Assembly: GCA_015075185.1 (NCBI GenBank)
Contig: JABTUW010000002.1
Span: 434,001 to 498,000, forward strand
DNA length: 64,000 nucleotides
Direction of reading: 5' to 3'
Origin: Anaerolineales bacterium
Lineage (GTDB): Bacteria > Chloroflexota > Anaerolineae > 4572-78 > J111
Position numbers and translations under genes: made by a program. Position 1 is the first letter of the stretch. Every line of letters starts with the position of its first letter. The notes under the pieces were generated by a model that worked only from the letters and a program-made list of their open reading frames with translations, was not told the DNA's origin and ran no database searches. This document shows positions 20,934 to 29,182 of this stretch, piece after piece.

Positions 20934-21539
20934 TATATCCCGTTTGCGATTTTGCACAGCCTGCAGGTCTTCCGGCAAGTCCAAATCCAAAGCTACTGTG
21001 AGAGAATGATAAATCGCAGGCTCAACCCCCACGCCTCGGGCCGCCTGTCGATGGCGGTCAAAGCTCCCCGGCCCAAAGGCAAACTTGATTGAGCCAGGCG
21101 GCCGCAGCAGTAAGGCGTTGGTGCCGTCGAGACGCTGGCTGGGAGCAATGACAATTGAAGGCAGATGTTGGCCCGCAGCCACGATTTCGGTCAAGTCTGC
21201 CAGTTGCAGCAAGGGCAAATCACCTGGCAAAATCAGCACAGCCTGCCCTCCCCTGGCAGTCACCCAATCCGAGGCTTGCTGCAAAGCCTGGTTCAACTCC
21301 TGACCCGCTTCCACCAGCGCCCAGGCTCCGGCCTGCTTGGCCAGCCTGCGCACGGCCATATCCCGTGATATGACCACCACCTCGCCTACCTGACGGGCCA
21401 AGTGAATCGTTCGCTCCACCAGGTGGCGGCTCAGATCAACCCGTTCAGCTATTGGGAGAACTCCCGCCAGCCGCGTTTTTGATTGGTCGAGCGGTTTGGC
21501 CGGAATAATGACAAATAAATCTTGGGGCAACTGTTTCAT
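20916..21539 (-). CDS. cofC: 2-phospho-L-lactate/phosphoenolpyruvate guanylyltransferase (F420 synthesis)
   Basis: 207 residues, the normal CofC/FbiD length. The N-terminus [20 protein letters not shown] is the nucleotide-binding signature of MobA-like nucleotidyltransferases of the CofC type. The catalytic metal-binding Asp is in [12 protein letters not shown], and later come [20 protein letters not shown] and [11 protein letters not shown], both typical of CofC. The enzyme activates phospholactate or PEP with GTP for addition to Fo, so the organism probably makes coenzyme F420. No other F420 gene is nearby. Its tail overlaps the convergent fni gene by 18 bp, so antisense interference is possible. 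Confidence 0.93.
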   Translation of the reverse strand: MKQLPQDLFVIIPAKPLDQSKTRLAGVLPIAERVDLSRHLVERTIHLARQVGEVVVISRDMAVRRLAKQAGAWALVEAGQELNQALQQASDWVTARGGQAVLILPGDLPLLQLADLTEIVAAGQHLPSIVIAPSQRLDGTNALLLRPPGSIKFAFGPGSFDRHRQAARGVGVEPAIYHSLTVALDLDLPEDLQAVQNRKRDILASFD

Positions 21540-21611
21540 AACTTATGCCACTACTTTTTGCCGGGACAGGCTCTGCATCCTGTGGGTTAAGAAATTTGAG
21601 GATGTTATTTT

Positions 21612-21766
21612 AACCCGAGTTCAGAATTAGCTCGAAAATCACCCTTCGATACGGGCTAGCGCCCTACTCAGGATGATTTTCGGCTTAACATCGCATCCTG
21701 AGTAGCCTTGAGCAAAGCGAAAGGCGTATCGAAGGATGCGATTAATAAAACTCCAAACTGAGGTTA
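21612..21766. repeat. 155-bp palindromic intergenic element, copy B
   Basis: Closely matches copy A in sequence and orientation (AACCCGAGTTCAGAATT ... ACTCCAAACTGAGGTT), including both CTACTCAGGATG/CATCCTGAGTAG half-sites. It lies between cofC and the phosphodiesterase gene. Confidence 0.8.
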
Positions 21767-21819
21767 TTTTAAAGAATTTTCTCCTAATCCCCAAATCCCG
21801 GCTCATATTGCCCGTTAAT

Positions 21820-22971
21820 TTATGGAGAGGCTGGCTCAAAAATCTCCAGCACCGGCCGGCCATCCCACTCCGGGGGGATCGGGACACGCAGCGCAGACAG
21901 AGCCGTAGCCGCAGTATCATAGGTAGTGATCTCACCCGGCAAAACCACCCCGGCGGGGACGCCCGGTCCCACCGCCAGCCATGGAATCGTCGTATCCTCC
22001 GGCGAGTCGCTGCCATGGCGTCGGCCGCTGCCGCCATGATCAGAGGTGATAATGAGCAGGGTTTGACTGAGGTAATCCTGCTCCTGCAGCGCAGCCACGA
22101 TTTCTCCAATCAAGCTGTCGGTCATGCTTACGGCCAGTAATTGTGCCAGGGACATCCAGCCAATCGCGTGCCCGGCCGAGTCCACATCCGGCAAGTGAAT
22201 AAAAAGCAGGGCGGGCATGTTGGTTTGGATCAAGGGGATCGCTTCATTGACTACTTGCCGGTCGGTAAAGCCGGCGTAAATGTAATTATCCACCGAACCA
22301 GGCAGCACCAAGTGTTCCAGTTTGGGCTTGCCGACGACCATGGCCGTGCTCAGGCCGGCTTCGTGCGCCGCGCTGAACAGAGTCGGCCCTTTGATCTTGC
22401 CCAGGTCAGGATCGTTAGAATTCCAGTAGATGCCGTGCTTGGCCGGACTCATCCCGCTCAGCATCGCGGCATGATTCACCAGGGTGACACTCGGCAGCAC
22501 CGCTTGGGCGGCCGGACTGTAGGCTCCCTGGGTACGCAGGCCATCAAGGATAGGCGTATCTGCCCGTTCGATGGCGTCAGGGCGCAGGCCATCAATGCTG
22601 ATGATGACGACGTGGTTGATCTGGCAGGGGCAGGCGGGGTCACAGGGGCAAGGGGGAGTAGCTAAAGCTTCAGCCGGCGTCGCCAGGACGGTTGGCGCCG
22701 GTGTCGAGGTCGCAGCAGCCGTGGGCCCGTGGGTTGCGGCGACGGTCGGTGGTGGGGTTGGCGTCACCAGGGTTGGGTACGGCGTGGGTGAGATCTCAGC
22801 CGGCGCGGGCAGGACGGTTGGAACCGGTATAGAAATCGCGGCAGCCGTGGATTCAGCAGTTGCAGCGGTGATGGTCGGTGATGGGCTGGCCGCCACGGGC
22901 GGCGGGGTGGAGGCGATGGGAGTCGGCGCGGATAATCCAAAATTCCCGGTACACCCGGCCAACAAGAGCAC
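21820..22971 (-). CDS. Phosphodiesterase/alkaline-phosphatase superfamily lipoprotein
   Basis: 383 residues from a GTG at 22971. A lipobox LLLAGC is followed by about 90 residues of Pro/Thr/Ala linker, then CPCDPACPCQ and a type I phosphodiesterase/nucleotide pyrophosphatase domain. Metal and nucleophile sites are recognisable: IISIDGLRPD, PSVTLVNHAAMLSG (nucleophile Thr), PDVDSAGHAIG, SDHGGSG and a late RRHGSD. The GTG start leaves only six residues before the cysteine, too short for a lipoprotein signal. The frame continues upstream as RSVFAVLLQLV to a TAG at 23008-23010 without any ATG, GTG or TTG; an ATC at 23002-23004 has AGGA nine bases before it. So the true start may be non-canonical. 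It directly follows the FHA kinase gene, probably in one transcript. Exported, lipid-anchored hydrolase of phosphoesters; substrate unknown. Confidence 0.85.
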   Translation of the reverse strand: MLLLAGCTGNFGLSAPTPIASTPPPVAASPSPTITAATAESTAAAISIPVPTVLPAPAEISPTPYPTLVTPTPPPTVAATHGPTAAATSTPAPTVLATPAEALATPPCPCDPACPCQINHVVIISIDGLRPDAIERADTPILDGLRTQGAYSPAAQAVLPSVTLVNHAAMLSGMSPAKHGIYWNSNDPDLGKIKGPTLFSAAHEAGLSTAMVVGKPKLEHLVLPGSVDNYIYAGFTDRQVVNEAIPLIQTNMPALLFIHLPDVDSAGHAIGWMSLAQLLAVSMTDSLIGEIVAALQEQDYLSQTLLIITSDHGGSGRRHGSDSPEDTTIPWLAVGPGVPAGVVLPGEITTYDTAATALSALRVPIPPEWDGRPVLEIFEPASP

Positions 22972-23015
22972 AAGCTGAAGCAGTACAGCGAAAACTGAGC
23001 GGATTGTCTAGAGTC

Positions 23016-24275
23016 CTACTTCTCTACGTGAAATTGCAGTTCAATCTGACCGCAGCGGATGATGTCGCCGCTTTTGACGCGTTTCTTCTGGTGCGGGGCC
23101 ACTTTTGCCCCGTTGACAAAGGTACCGTTCGTGCTGCCCAAATCTTCGATGGACCATTCGTCCCCCTGGCGAACCAGCCGGCTATGTAAGCGGGAAACAC
23201 CGGCTTGACTACCGCCATACGGGCCTAAATCAATATCGGGCCTGGCATCTTTGTAAGCGCGGCCAATCACGATTTCCCCCCGTCCCTCGGTCGAAATCTC
23301 TTTGCCGGTAGCCGGTAATTTCAACCGAATCTTGACATCTTGCAGGTTATTCAACTCCTCGGTGTCAATGATAGAGGTTTTCTCTTCGGGTTTAGATTTC
23401 AGCCTGGCCGGAGGCGGCTGGGTAGAAAATGAGCCACTGAGTTCGTAGCGCGCATCTAACAAGGCTCGGGAGAATTCATCCATTGTCTGGTAACGGTCAT
23501 CGGGTTGCTGAGCCAGAGCCTTATCAAGGATAGACACAAAAACCGGCGACGCCTCTGGATTGGCCTTGAGCAGGGGAATGGGCGGGTCGGTCAGGCGGGC
23601 CATTAAGAAATCAAAAGAGGTTTGGCCCTGAAAGGGCAGCTTGCTGGTTAAAAGTTCGTACAGCACAATGCCCAGGGAATAAATATCGGCCCGGGCATCA
23701 ATGACGGTGCTCTCCTGAATCTGTTCGGGAGCGGCATAGGCCATCGTCCCCAATACCTGGCCCGGCATGGTCAAATTGGGGGTCGCAGAATGTTGCATTT
23801 TAGCCAGGCCAAAGTCGGCCAACAAGGGCCAATCTTCCTGCGGCATCAAAATATTGGCCGGTTTGATATCGCGATGGATGACGCCATGTTTGTGGGCAAA
23901 AGCCAGCGCCTGCGACACAGGAATAATCACCGTCAAAGCCTGCTGCCAGGTGAAAGGTTCGTTTGGCTTCATCAACTCTTTGAGTGAACCGCCAGGGACA
24001 TATTCCATAACGATATAAGCCCAGCCTCCGTCACGGTCCTCACCATAACCGTAGATGGTCAAAATGTTACGGTGGCGCAGGGCAGCAATAGCCTGAGCTT
24101 CCTGGCGAAAACGGGCCAGCATTGTTTCTTCAGCCCCAAAAATTGGCGCTACTTTGATGGCCACCCAGCGCGACAGCTTTTCATCAAAGGCTTTGTAGAT
24201 GCTGGCCATGCCGCCGGTTCCAACCAGTTCTTTAAGTTCATAACCTCCAAAGGAGCGACCAATCAGGTCTTCCAT
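23016..24275 (-). CDS. Ser/Thr protein kinase with C-terminal FHA domain
   Basis: 419 residues. Kinase domain 10-270: glycine loop LVGTGGMASIYKA, VAIKVAP, catalytic HRDIKPANIL, DFGLAKM, APEQIQEST and DIYSLGIVLYELL. A linker follows with SIIDTEELNNLQ, then an FHA domain at about 325-419 (GEIVIGRAYKDARPDIDL, SRLHSRLVR, DLGSTNGTFVNG). The FHA domain probably binds phosphothreonine on the kinase itself or on a partner. There is no membrane segment, unlike the PASTA kinases. AGAGGAAAC precedes the ATG and a good promoter is visible upstream (24385-24413). The downstream gene 44 bases later encodes a lipoprotein phosphodiesterase. Confidence 0.95.
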   Translation of the reverse strand: MEDLIGRSFGGYELKELVGTGGMASIYKAFDEKLSRWVAIKVAPIFGAEETMLARFRQEAQAIAALRHRNILTIYGYGEDRDGGWAYIVMEYVPGGSLKELMKPNEPFTWQQALTVIIPVSQALAFAHKHGVIHRDIKPANILMPQEDWPLLADFGLAKMQHSATPNLTMPGQVLGTMAYAAPEQIQESTVIDARADIYSLGIVLYELLTSKLPFQGQTSFDFLMARLTDPPIPLLKANPEASPVFVSILDKALAQQPDDRYQTMDEFSRALLDARYELSGSFSTQPPPARLKSKPEEKTSIIDTEELNNLQDVKIRLKLPATGKEISTEGRGEIVIGRAYKDARPDIDLGPYGGSQAGVSRLHSRLVRQGDEWSIEDLGSTNGTFVNGAKVAPHQKKRVKSGDIIRCGQIELQFHVEK

Positions 24276-24384
24276 AACGTTTCCTCTCGTAAAACCTGCT
24301 AGATAGGGCTAATCGAAGGGCGACAGGTGAAACTGATGAATGGATAAAAAGCTGGAGGATGAAGCGGCCCCTTCAGACAGTAAC

Positions 24385-24413
24385 ATTATAACATAGCCGG
24401 TACGCTAGTTCAA
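24385..24413 (-). promoter_or_regulatory. Sigma-70-type promoter of the FHA kinase gene
   Basis: On the minus strand TTGAAC (24408-24413), 17 bases, then TATAAT (24385-24390), with TG one base before the -10. It would give a leader of about 100 nt before the kinase ATG at 24275. Confidence 0.6.
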
Positions 24414-24482
24414 AAGGAAATCAGTACCGTCTAATGTTAAAATTTGTCGGTGGGGATGAAAGTGAATTCAAAGATTTTTGGC

Positions 24483-25181
24483 TCAAAGTCCCCGATCCGC
24501 CAAGGGCCAGGTTTTGAAGAAAAACCACTCTCCGAAGGCCACATCGGCCCGGCTGGGCGGAATACGCAGCTTGGTAATATCGGTGCGAGAAAGGGCATAG
24601 AGACAGCCACCGGTCGGATCTTCGCGGGATTTGATGATCCGCCGGGCGATGTCCATAAATTCCTTACTGGGAGTCAGGTCAGGGCGATAACCAAAAAAAC
24701 CGTGCGACACCACCGCGTAGGTATCGCCATAGCTGGGATGCACCAGCCGATTTTTAGCCACCCAACCGACCATATAGGCCGCTTCTTTGTCTCCCGGCGA
24801 CTCACCCTGCATAATCCGGGCCAGGTCAAGCACCGATAATTTGGGAACTTGAAGGGGCAGGGGGAGGCCCGGCAGCGAGGTTGGGCGAGGCGTGTACATG
24901 CGTGTGGGGACTAAACCATCGTAGGCCAGTGTTGAAGTCGCCGTGGGGATAATTTCACGGCTTGGGGTTGGCGTCCAGGTAGGCGGCAGGACAAAACCGC
25001 GCGTGGCCGCCATCTCCACAATCAGCACCGGAGCAAGAGCTGCCGGCATGGGCCGATGGGCCAGGAGCGGCAAAAAAAGGAAGGCCATTATCCAGATGAA
25101 GACGATAAAGCCAAAAATTCCCAGAAAGAGAAAGATCTGTTCTGGCGTTAATTTTCTACGCCGTTTTGGAGAGGAATCCAT
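24483..25181 (-). CDS. Membrane-anchored SleB-like cell wall hydrolase domain protein
   Basis: 232 residues. Basic N-terminus (SSPKRRRKL), one membrane helix (IFLFLGIFGFIVFIWIMAFL), a Pro/Thr linker (TWTPTPSREIIPTATST), then a domain starting LDLARIMQGESPGDKEAAYM with GWVAKNRL. This resembles the SleB/Hydrolase_2 lytic transglycosylase fold, in which the Glu of the A-x-x-x-x-E motif is catalytic. Here the Glu is in IMQGES. It starts immediately after the stop of the glyoxalase-like gene (TGAATG), so the two are co-transcribed. Assignment rests on the short motif only and catalytic activity is uncertain. Confidence 0.6.
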   Translation of the reverse strand: MDSSPKRRRKLTPEQIFLFLGIFGFIVFIWIMAFLFLPLLAHRPMPAALAPVLIVEMAATRGFVLPPTWTPTPSREIIPTATSTLAYDGLVPTRMYTPRPTSLPGLPLPLQVPKLSVLDLARIMQGESPGDKEAAYMVGWVAKNRLVHPSYGDTYAVVSHGFFGYRPDLTPSKEFMDIARRIIKSREDPTGGCLYALSRTDITKLRIPPSRADVAFGEWFFFKTWPLADRGL

Positions 25182-26024
25182 TCAAGCGATCACTCCCAAC
25201 TTGAGACCATGGAGTCGGGCCGGGTCAAACCAAGCTACAGAACGCCCCAGCCAATTGGACGCAGGCGTCAACCCAAAATCACGGCAGGCAGCTTCAAGAT
25301 CCGGGGCGCCAAGTAAATACGCACACGGAGATGGGCCAAAGCGGGCCAGCCGCTCGGCCAGCCAATTATCCTTGGCCAGGGGCGCAGCCAAAGTGACCGG
25401 CGTGCCGGCAAAATGGGCCAATCTGGCTCCGAAAATAGGATCCTCTTTGAACTGGGGTACAGACCAGCCATACACCCGCCGAAAAAGATCAATCGAGCCG
25501 GCCAAATTTTCTACAGCGAGGATAACCATCGCCACGCCGGTCAACCGGCCCGCAACAGCGGCAGAAGGCTGCACCCGCCATTCGCGCGGAGTAATGTCTT
25601 TGATGATAAAAGGGAGAGTTACCCCGGCGGGCTGGTCGCCCAGAAAAGCCAAATCCCATTCCACGAGAACGCCATCGGGCCGGCGGCGGTGCATGTAGAC
25701 CGGTCCCTTGACCGTAATCCCCAGAGCGGCCAGCCGAGCCGCTTCAGCCCCCACGTCACTGCTCTGCACTGCCCAGGCACAAGGACCGCCATTACCGGCA
25801 ATCTGCTCACCCCAGAAGATAATTTCTTTAGCTCCTGCGCTCAAAAAGGAGATTAACTCAATGTAGGAACCATCTTCAAAACCTAACAGGGCCATGTGGG
25901 TGACGCCGTTGGAATGAGGGCCGCCGTACTCTGTGGGCAGCCCCACCACCGCAAATGCCTGCTCCAGCAAGGCCAGGTCCGAGCCGGCAATGGTCACATG
26001 GTCAATTTTGAGGGTGGTCGTCAT
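25182..26024 (-). CDS. Glyoxalase-like (VOC superfamily) protein
   Basis: 280 residues. It opens KIDHVTIAGSDLALLEQAF and GVTHMALLGFEDGSYIELISF, the pattern of Glyoxalase_3-type VOC proteins. A second module begins near VAMVILAVENLAGSIDLFRRVYGW and contains FGARLAHFAGTPVTLAAPL. VOC folds bind a metal and act on vicinal-oxygen substrates; here the substrate is unknown. Coupled to the SleB-like gene with no intergenic bases. Confidence 0.8.
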   Translation of the reverse strand: MTTTLKIDHVTIAGSDLALLEQAFAVVGLPTEYGGPHSNGVTHMALLGFEDGSYIELISFLSAGAKEIIFWGEQIAGNGGPCAWAVQSSDVGAEAARLAALGITVKGPVYMHRRRPDGVLVEWDLAFLGDQPAGVTLPFIIKDITPREWRVQPSAAVAGRLTGVAMVILAVENLAGSIDLFRRVYGWSVPQFKEDPIFGARLAHFAGTPVTLAAPLAKDNWLAERLARFGPSPCAYLLGAPDLEAACRDFGLTPASNWLGRSVAWFDPARLHGLKLGVIA

Positions 26025-26063
26025 GGCTAATATTCAACCCAAAATTTAAAAGCATTGGAACTT

Positions 26064-26089
26064 ATAGGAACTCGAAGCTGAGTTCCTAT
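26064..26089 (-). terminator. Hairpin after the LysM-cohesin gene
   Basis: Perfect 10-bp arms ATAGGAACTC / GAGTTCCTAT with a 6-nt loop, 20 bases beyond the LysM-cohesin stop codon. On the minus strand an AT-rich stretch ending TTTTAAATTTT follows within about 15 bases, so it is a plausible but imperfect intrinsic terminator. Confidence 0.5.
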
Positions 26090-26108
26090 GAGTTCCCCTC
26101 AGTTCCCA

Positions 26109-27320
26109 TCACTTATAACACGAGCCAGAGCAAGGCGGAGGCCAGACGGAGGGAGGCCCCACCTGAGGATAGGGATACCGTGACGGCGGCGCAAAGGGCG
26201 GCCGGGGAATAATCAATACCCCAATTCCGTCCAGATTTGCATTCTCCGCCAGCCCATTGACATAAGCCAGAACATCTACTTTCAACTGGCACTGGTCGGC
26301 TATTCCGGCCAGGGTATCTCCCGGCTGGATCACATACACATTCGGTCCGTTACCATACGCTGTGGGCATGAACAACACCTGCTGGGGATAGATGTGCCCA
26401 GGCGGATACAGGTCATTGGCGAGGCTAATAAAGCCAGGGTCCGTGCCATAGGTATAGGCCAGGCTTTCCAGGGTGTCTCCCGGCTGCACCCGGTAACAGA
26501 AGCCCTGTGTTGCTCCGGGTGGAATAAACACCTGGGGGGCAACTGCTGTGGGTGACGGCGGCGGCAGCGGCGTTGGAGTGAAGGTTGGGATGAGGGTTGG
26601 GATAGGAGTAGGGATGACCGGTGTTACTGTTCCCGGTGGGGGCAAAGGAGTCATGGTGGGGGTCGGCTGGCCAGGAATAGGGGTATTTGTAGAGGTTGGG
26701 GAAACAATGGGTCCCGGGCCGCTGACCACAATCTGGCCCGATTGCCTGGTAACCGCGATAGGTTGGGCATCGCCAGTGGCCAGGTCAGCGCGGGTAAAAA
26801 TCAGGTCGCTTGTACCTGCAGCAAGCGTTTGAAATGTAATCCGGGCCAACAGGCCGCTACCGCTGACCGGCTGGGTCGGGGGGATTTGCACGACGGCATA
26901 CTGAAGCAGTCCAACCGTATTACTCACCACATTGCTGGCGACGAAATCGGGAGCCGGGAAGCTCCCCGGCTCGATCTGGATACCGTCCTTTCCCGGATCG
27001 GCATCCTGCACCTGGAGCACGGCCGGGTTAAATTGAACTTGCACCTCAGCGCCAGCCAGGTTGGTCACATTTTCAATCCTAAGCTCGACAACCTGGGGAT
27101 TGCCGGCCCCAACCTGAGCGGCAGACGGCTCAAAGCGGATCACCCCCTCGGCTTGCGCTACTGCCGCCTGCGCCGGGGGGGAAGCAGCCGGAGAAGCAGC
27201 AGCCGGGGGGGAAAATTGGTCAATATCTCCCGTAGCTTGATCGCCGCGGGGGATGTCACAACCAAAAAGCCCTAGCGCCATAATAATAATAAGCCAAAAA
27301 TAGGAGATGATCCTGTTCAC
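26109..27320 (-). CDS. Lipoprotein with cohesin-like domain and two LysM domains
   Basis: About 403 residues from a GTG at 27320, chosen because AAGGAGGT lies six bases upstream and the product begins with a lipoprotein signal ending GLFGC. The longer frame to 27434 has no such support. After the lipobox comes a cohesin-like beta domain (RFEPSAAQVGAGNPQVVEL; AEVQVQFNPAVLQVQDADPG; GIQIEPGSF), a long Pro/Thr linker, and two LysM repeats (CYRVQPGDTLESLAYTYG and YVIQPGDTLAGIADQCQ). LysM binds peptidoglycan or chitin-like glycans, cohesin binds dockerin. So this protein could tether dockerin-bearing partners, such as the subtilase encoded just upstream, to the envelope. The cohesin signature DADPG...GIQI is shared with the neighbouring genes. 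Confidence 0.88.
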   Translation of the reverse strand: MNRIISYFWLIIIMALGLFGCDIPRGDQATGDIDQFSPPAAASPAASPPAQAAVAQAEGVIRFEPSAAQVGAGNPQVVELRIENVTNLAGAEVQVQFNPAVLQVQDADPGKDGIQIEPGSFPAPDFVASNVVSNTVGLLQYAVVQIPPTQPVSGSGLLARITFQTLAAGTSDLIFTRADLATGDAQPIAVTRQSGQIVVSGPGPIVSPTSTNTPIPGQPTPTMTPLPPPGTVTPVIPTPIPTLIPTFTPTPLPPPSPTAVAPQVFIPPGATQGFCYRVQPGDTLESLAYTYGTDPGFISLANDLYPPGHIYPQQVLFMPTAYGNGPNVYVIQPGDTLAGIADQCQLKVDVLAYVNGLAENANLDGIGVLIIPRPPFAPPSRYPYPQVGPPSVWPPPCSGSCYK

Positions 27321-27343
27321 GGGGTACCTCCTTGCAAACAAAA

Positions 27344-27368
27344 ACACTATGTCAACTTGACATAGTGT
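27344..27368. promoter_or_regulatory. Perfect 12-bp palindrome between the subtilase and LysM-cohesin genes
   Basis: ACACTATGTCAA and TTGACATAGTGT with a single central base. It lies 24 bases before the GTG of the LysM gene and about 57 past the subtilase stop. On the minus strand the right arm contains TTGACA and is followed by TTTTTGTTT. It could therefore be an operator, part of a promoter, or an intrinsic terminator of the subtilase gene. The very short loop favours a protein-binding site; the T-run favours a terminator. Confidence 0.5.
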
Positions 27369-27424
27369 AGCACATAAAATAAAAAACGTAAAGCTTAAAA
27401 TGTGAAACAAACCAAAAGGTTCCC

Positions 27425-29182
27425 TCACTCCCAATTGGTTACCGGACCGCGCTGGTTATAGTTGCTGGCCGCGATGGTCAAATCAAAAATATCTACCTGC
27501 CCATCGGCGTTGACATCGGCGGCAGGGTCACTGCTGCGATAACGGATGGCCATAAAGGCCAGGTCCAGAATGTTGATGACCTGATCTTCGACGACATCGC
27601 CGCCGGGGAGGGTAATGATCCCCAGTTCGCCCTTAGGCTCATCCTGTTGAGCCATTAAGTACCCGCGTTTGGCCGCTTGTAAGCACAGGTAATGCTGGTC
27701 AGTTGAAGCATTGATTACAAAACGACCCTCAGTATTGGTCAGGGCCGTCGGTTCCCCGGTGACCGACGAGGAACAGGGGTCATCACTCAGATAAATACGG
27801 GTTCCGCTGTGATCGGTCCGGCCTTGCAGCAGCACAGTTCCCGAGATCGGCGTTACCTGCCCGACGACGACCCGGGTGACTGCGGCCAGGGCATCTAGCC
27901 GGGGTGTGACCCGGCCGTTCCGGCTGTCTGTAACCGGCGCCCCGGTCTCTTCCAGAATGGTTTCCAGGTCAGCCGGGGCTAGATTGGGATTGGCTTGCAA
28001 CAATAGGGCAGCGACAGCAGCGGCGTGCGGGGTAGACATCGAGGTGCCGGATTTAGTGGCTTCGCCGCCGCCCAAATTGGTTGACCGGATCAGCACGCCG
28101 GGCGCCAGTAAGTCCAGTTCAGGGCTGCTGTTGCTGGAACAGGCCACCTGGCCGGCCACGGTGTTCTGGTCGCTGCATGTCGGCCAGCCCATGCTGACCA
28201 AAGGCGCATCATAAACATTACCGACGGCGACGACCCCTGAAACACAAGCGGGAGCCATGAGTATATCGGCCTGACCGCTATTGCCGGCAGCCGCAAAAAC
28301 AGTGATCCCGGCCTGCCGCGCTGCCTGGACAGCGGTGGCGTAGAGCATGGTGTTGGCGTCGGCCTGATCACAGACTCCGGCGTAGCCGCCACCGCCCAGA
28401 CTCAGATTCATTACTTTGACCCCAAGTTGGGCCTGGTTCGCCACCACCCAATCCATCCCGGCCAGCACATCGGACGAAAAGCCGGTACCGTTTGGTCCCA
28501 ACACCCGCACGGCAACCAACTCGGCTGCGGCGGCAATGCCCTGTGGACTGGTCTGGCCGCGGCTGGCGATAATCCCGGCTATATGGGTGCCATGTCCATT
28601 TTCATCCTGGGCGCTGTCACTCTCCGTTCCCCGCTCGGGCAGGCAGCCGCCGGTGCGGTTGAAACAGTGCTGGCTGACCAGACTGCCGGCCAGGTCAACA
28701 TGGACGGTATCCACACCAGTATCCAGGACAGCTACTCGTATTCCGGCTCCACTTAAGCCAAAATCTCGCCAGACAGCATCTGCGCCAATAAAGACAGCGC
28801 CGGGAGTGACATCGGCAATCTCCACGGGCAGGTCCAGGGCAATGGCGGCAACATCAGGCTGCTGGCGGAGCGCCTCCAAACCGGCCGGAGTTACTTCACC
28901 GGCCAGAGCAGGCAGGGTTTGATACGTCTGGGTTACCTGGAAATCCGAGGGATTCACCGTGTTCATCAGGTTTGCCTGGCCCTGAGCGATCTGACCCGCC
29001 TGGGCCACTCCCGCCTCGACCGGATGCAACGCTACAATTACTTTGACCGTTGGTTCACCAGCCAGGGCGGACTCAATGTCAGTCACGCCAATGGGGGATT
29101 GGGCCAGAGACGGACCCGGTGACAGCGCTGCCATGAGCATTACTGCAGCGAAAAGAAGCATTCTATGAGGAATAATTTTCAT
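27425..29182 (-). CDS. Secreted subtilisin-like protease (S8) with C-terminal dockerin
   Basis: 585 residues. Signal peptide to about residue 28 (LAQS), an inhibitor-I9-like propeptide (VKVIVALHP ... FQVTQTYQTLPALAGEV), then the S8 catalytic domain: Asp in VAVLDTGVD, His in NGHGTHIAGI, oxyanion region FAAAGNSG, Ser in GTSMSTPHAAAV. A short module beginning LLQGRTDHSGTR follows, then a dockerin (INILDLAFMAIRY; DVNADGQVDIFDLTIAASNY) and the tail RGPVTNWE. The first calcium loop is less canonical than the second. It overlaps the upstream cohesin-TPR gene by 20 bases, so co-translation is likely. The dockerin implies docking to one of the nearby cohesins. Confidence 0.94.
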   Translation of the reverse strand: MKIIPHRMLLFAAVMLMAALSPGPSLAQSPIGVTDIESALAGEPTVKVIVALHPVEAGVAQAGQIAQGQANLMNTVNPSDFQVTQTYQTLPALAGEVTPAGLEALRQQPDVAAIALDLPVEIADVTPGAVFIGADAVWRDFGLSGAGIRVAVLDTGVDTVHVDLAGSLVSQHCFNRTGGCLPERGTESDSAQDENGHGTHIAGIIASRGQTSPQGIAAAAELVAVRVLGPNGTGFSSDVLAGMDWVVANQAQLGVKVMNLSLGGGGYAGVCDQADANTMLYATAVQAARQAGITVFAAAGNSGQADILMAPACVSGVVAVGNVYDAPLVSMGWPTCSDQNTVAGQVACSSNSSPELDLLAPGVLIRSTNLGGGEATKSGTSMSTPHAAAVAALLLQANPNLAPADLETILEETGAPVTDSRNGRVTPRLDALAAVTRVVVGQVTPISGTVLLQGRTDHSGTRIYLSDDPCSSSVTGEPTALTNTEGRFVINASTDQHYLCLQAAKRGYLMAQQDEPKGELGIITLPGGDVVEDQVINILDLAFMAIRYRSSDPAADVNADGQVDIFDLTIAASNYNQRGPVTNWE

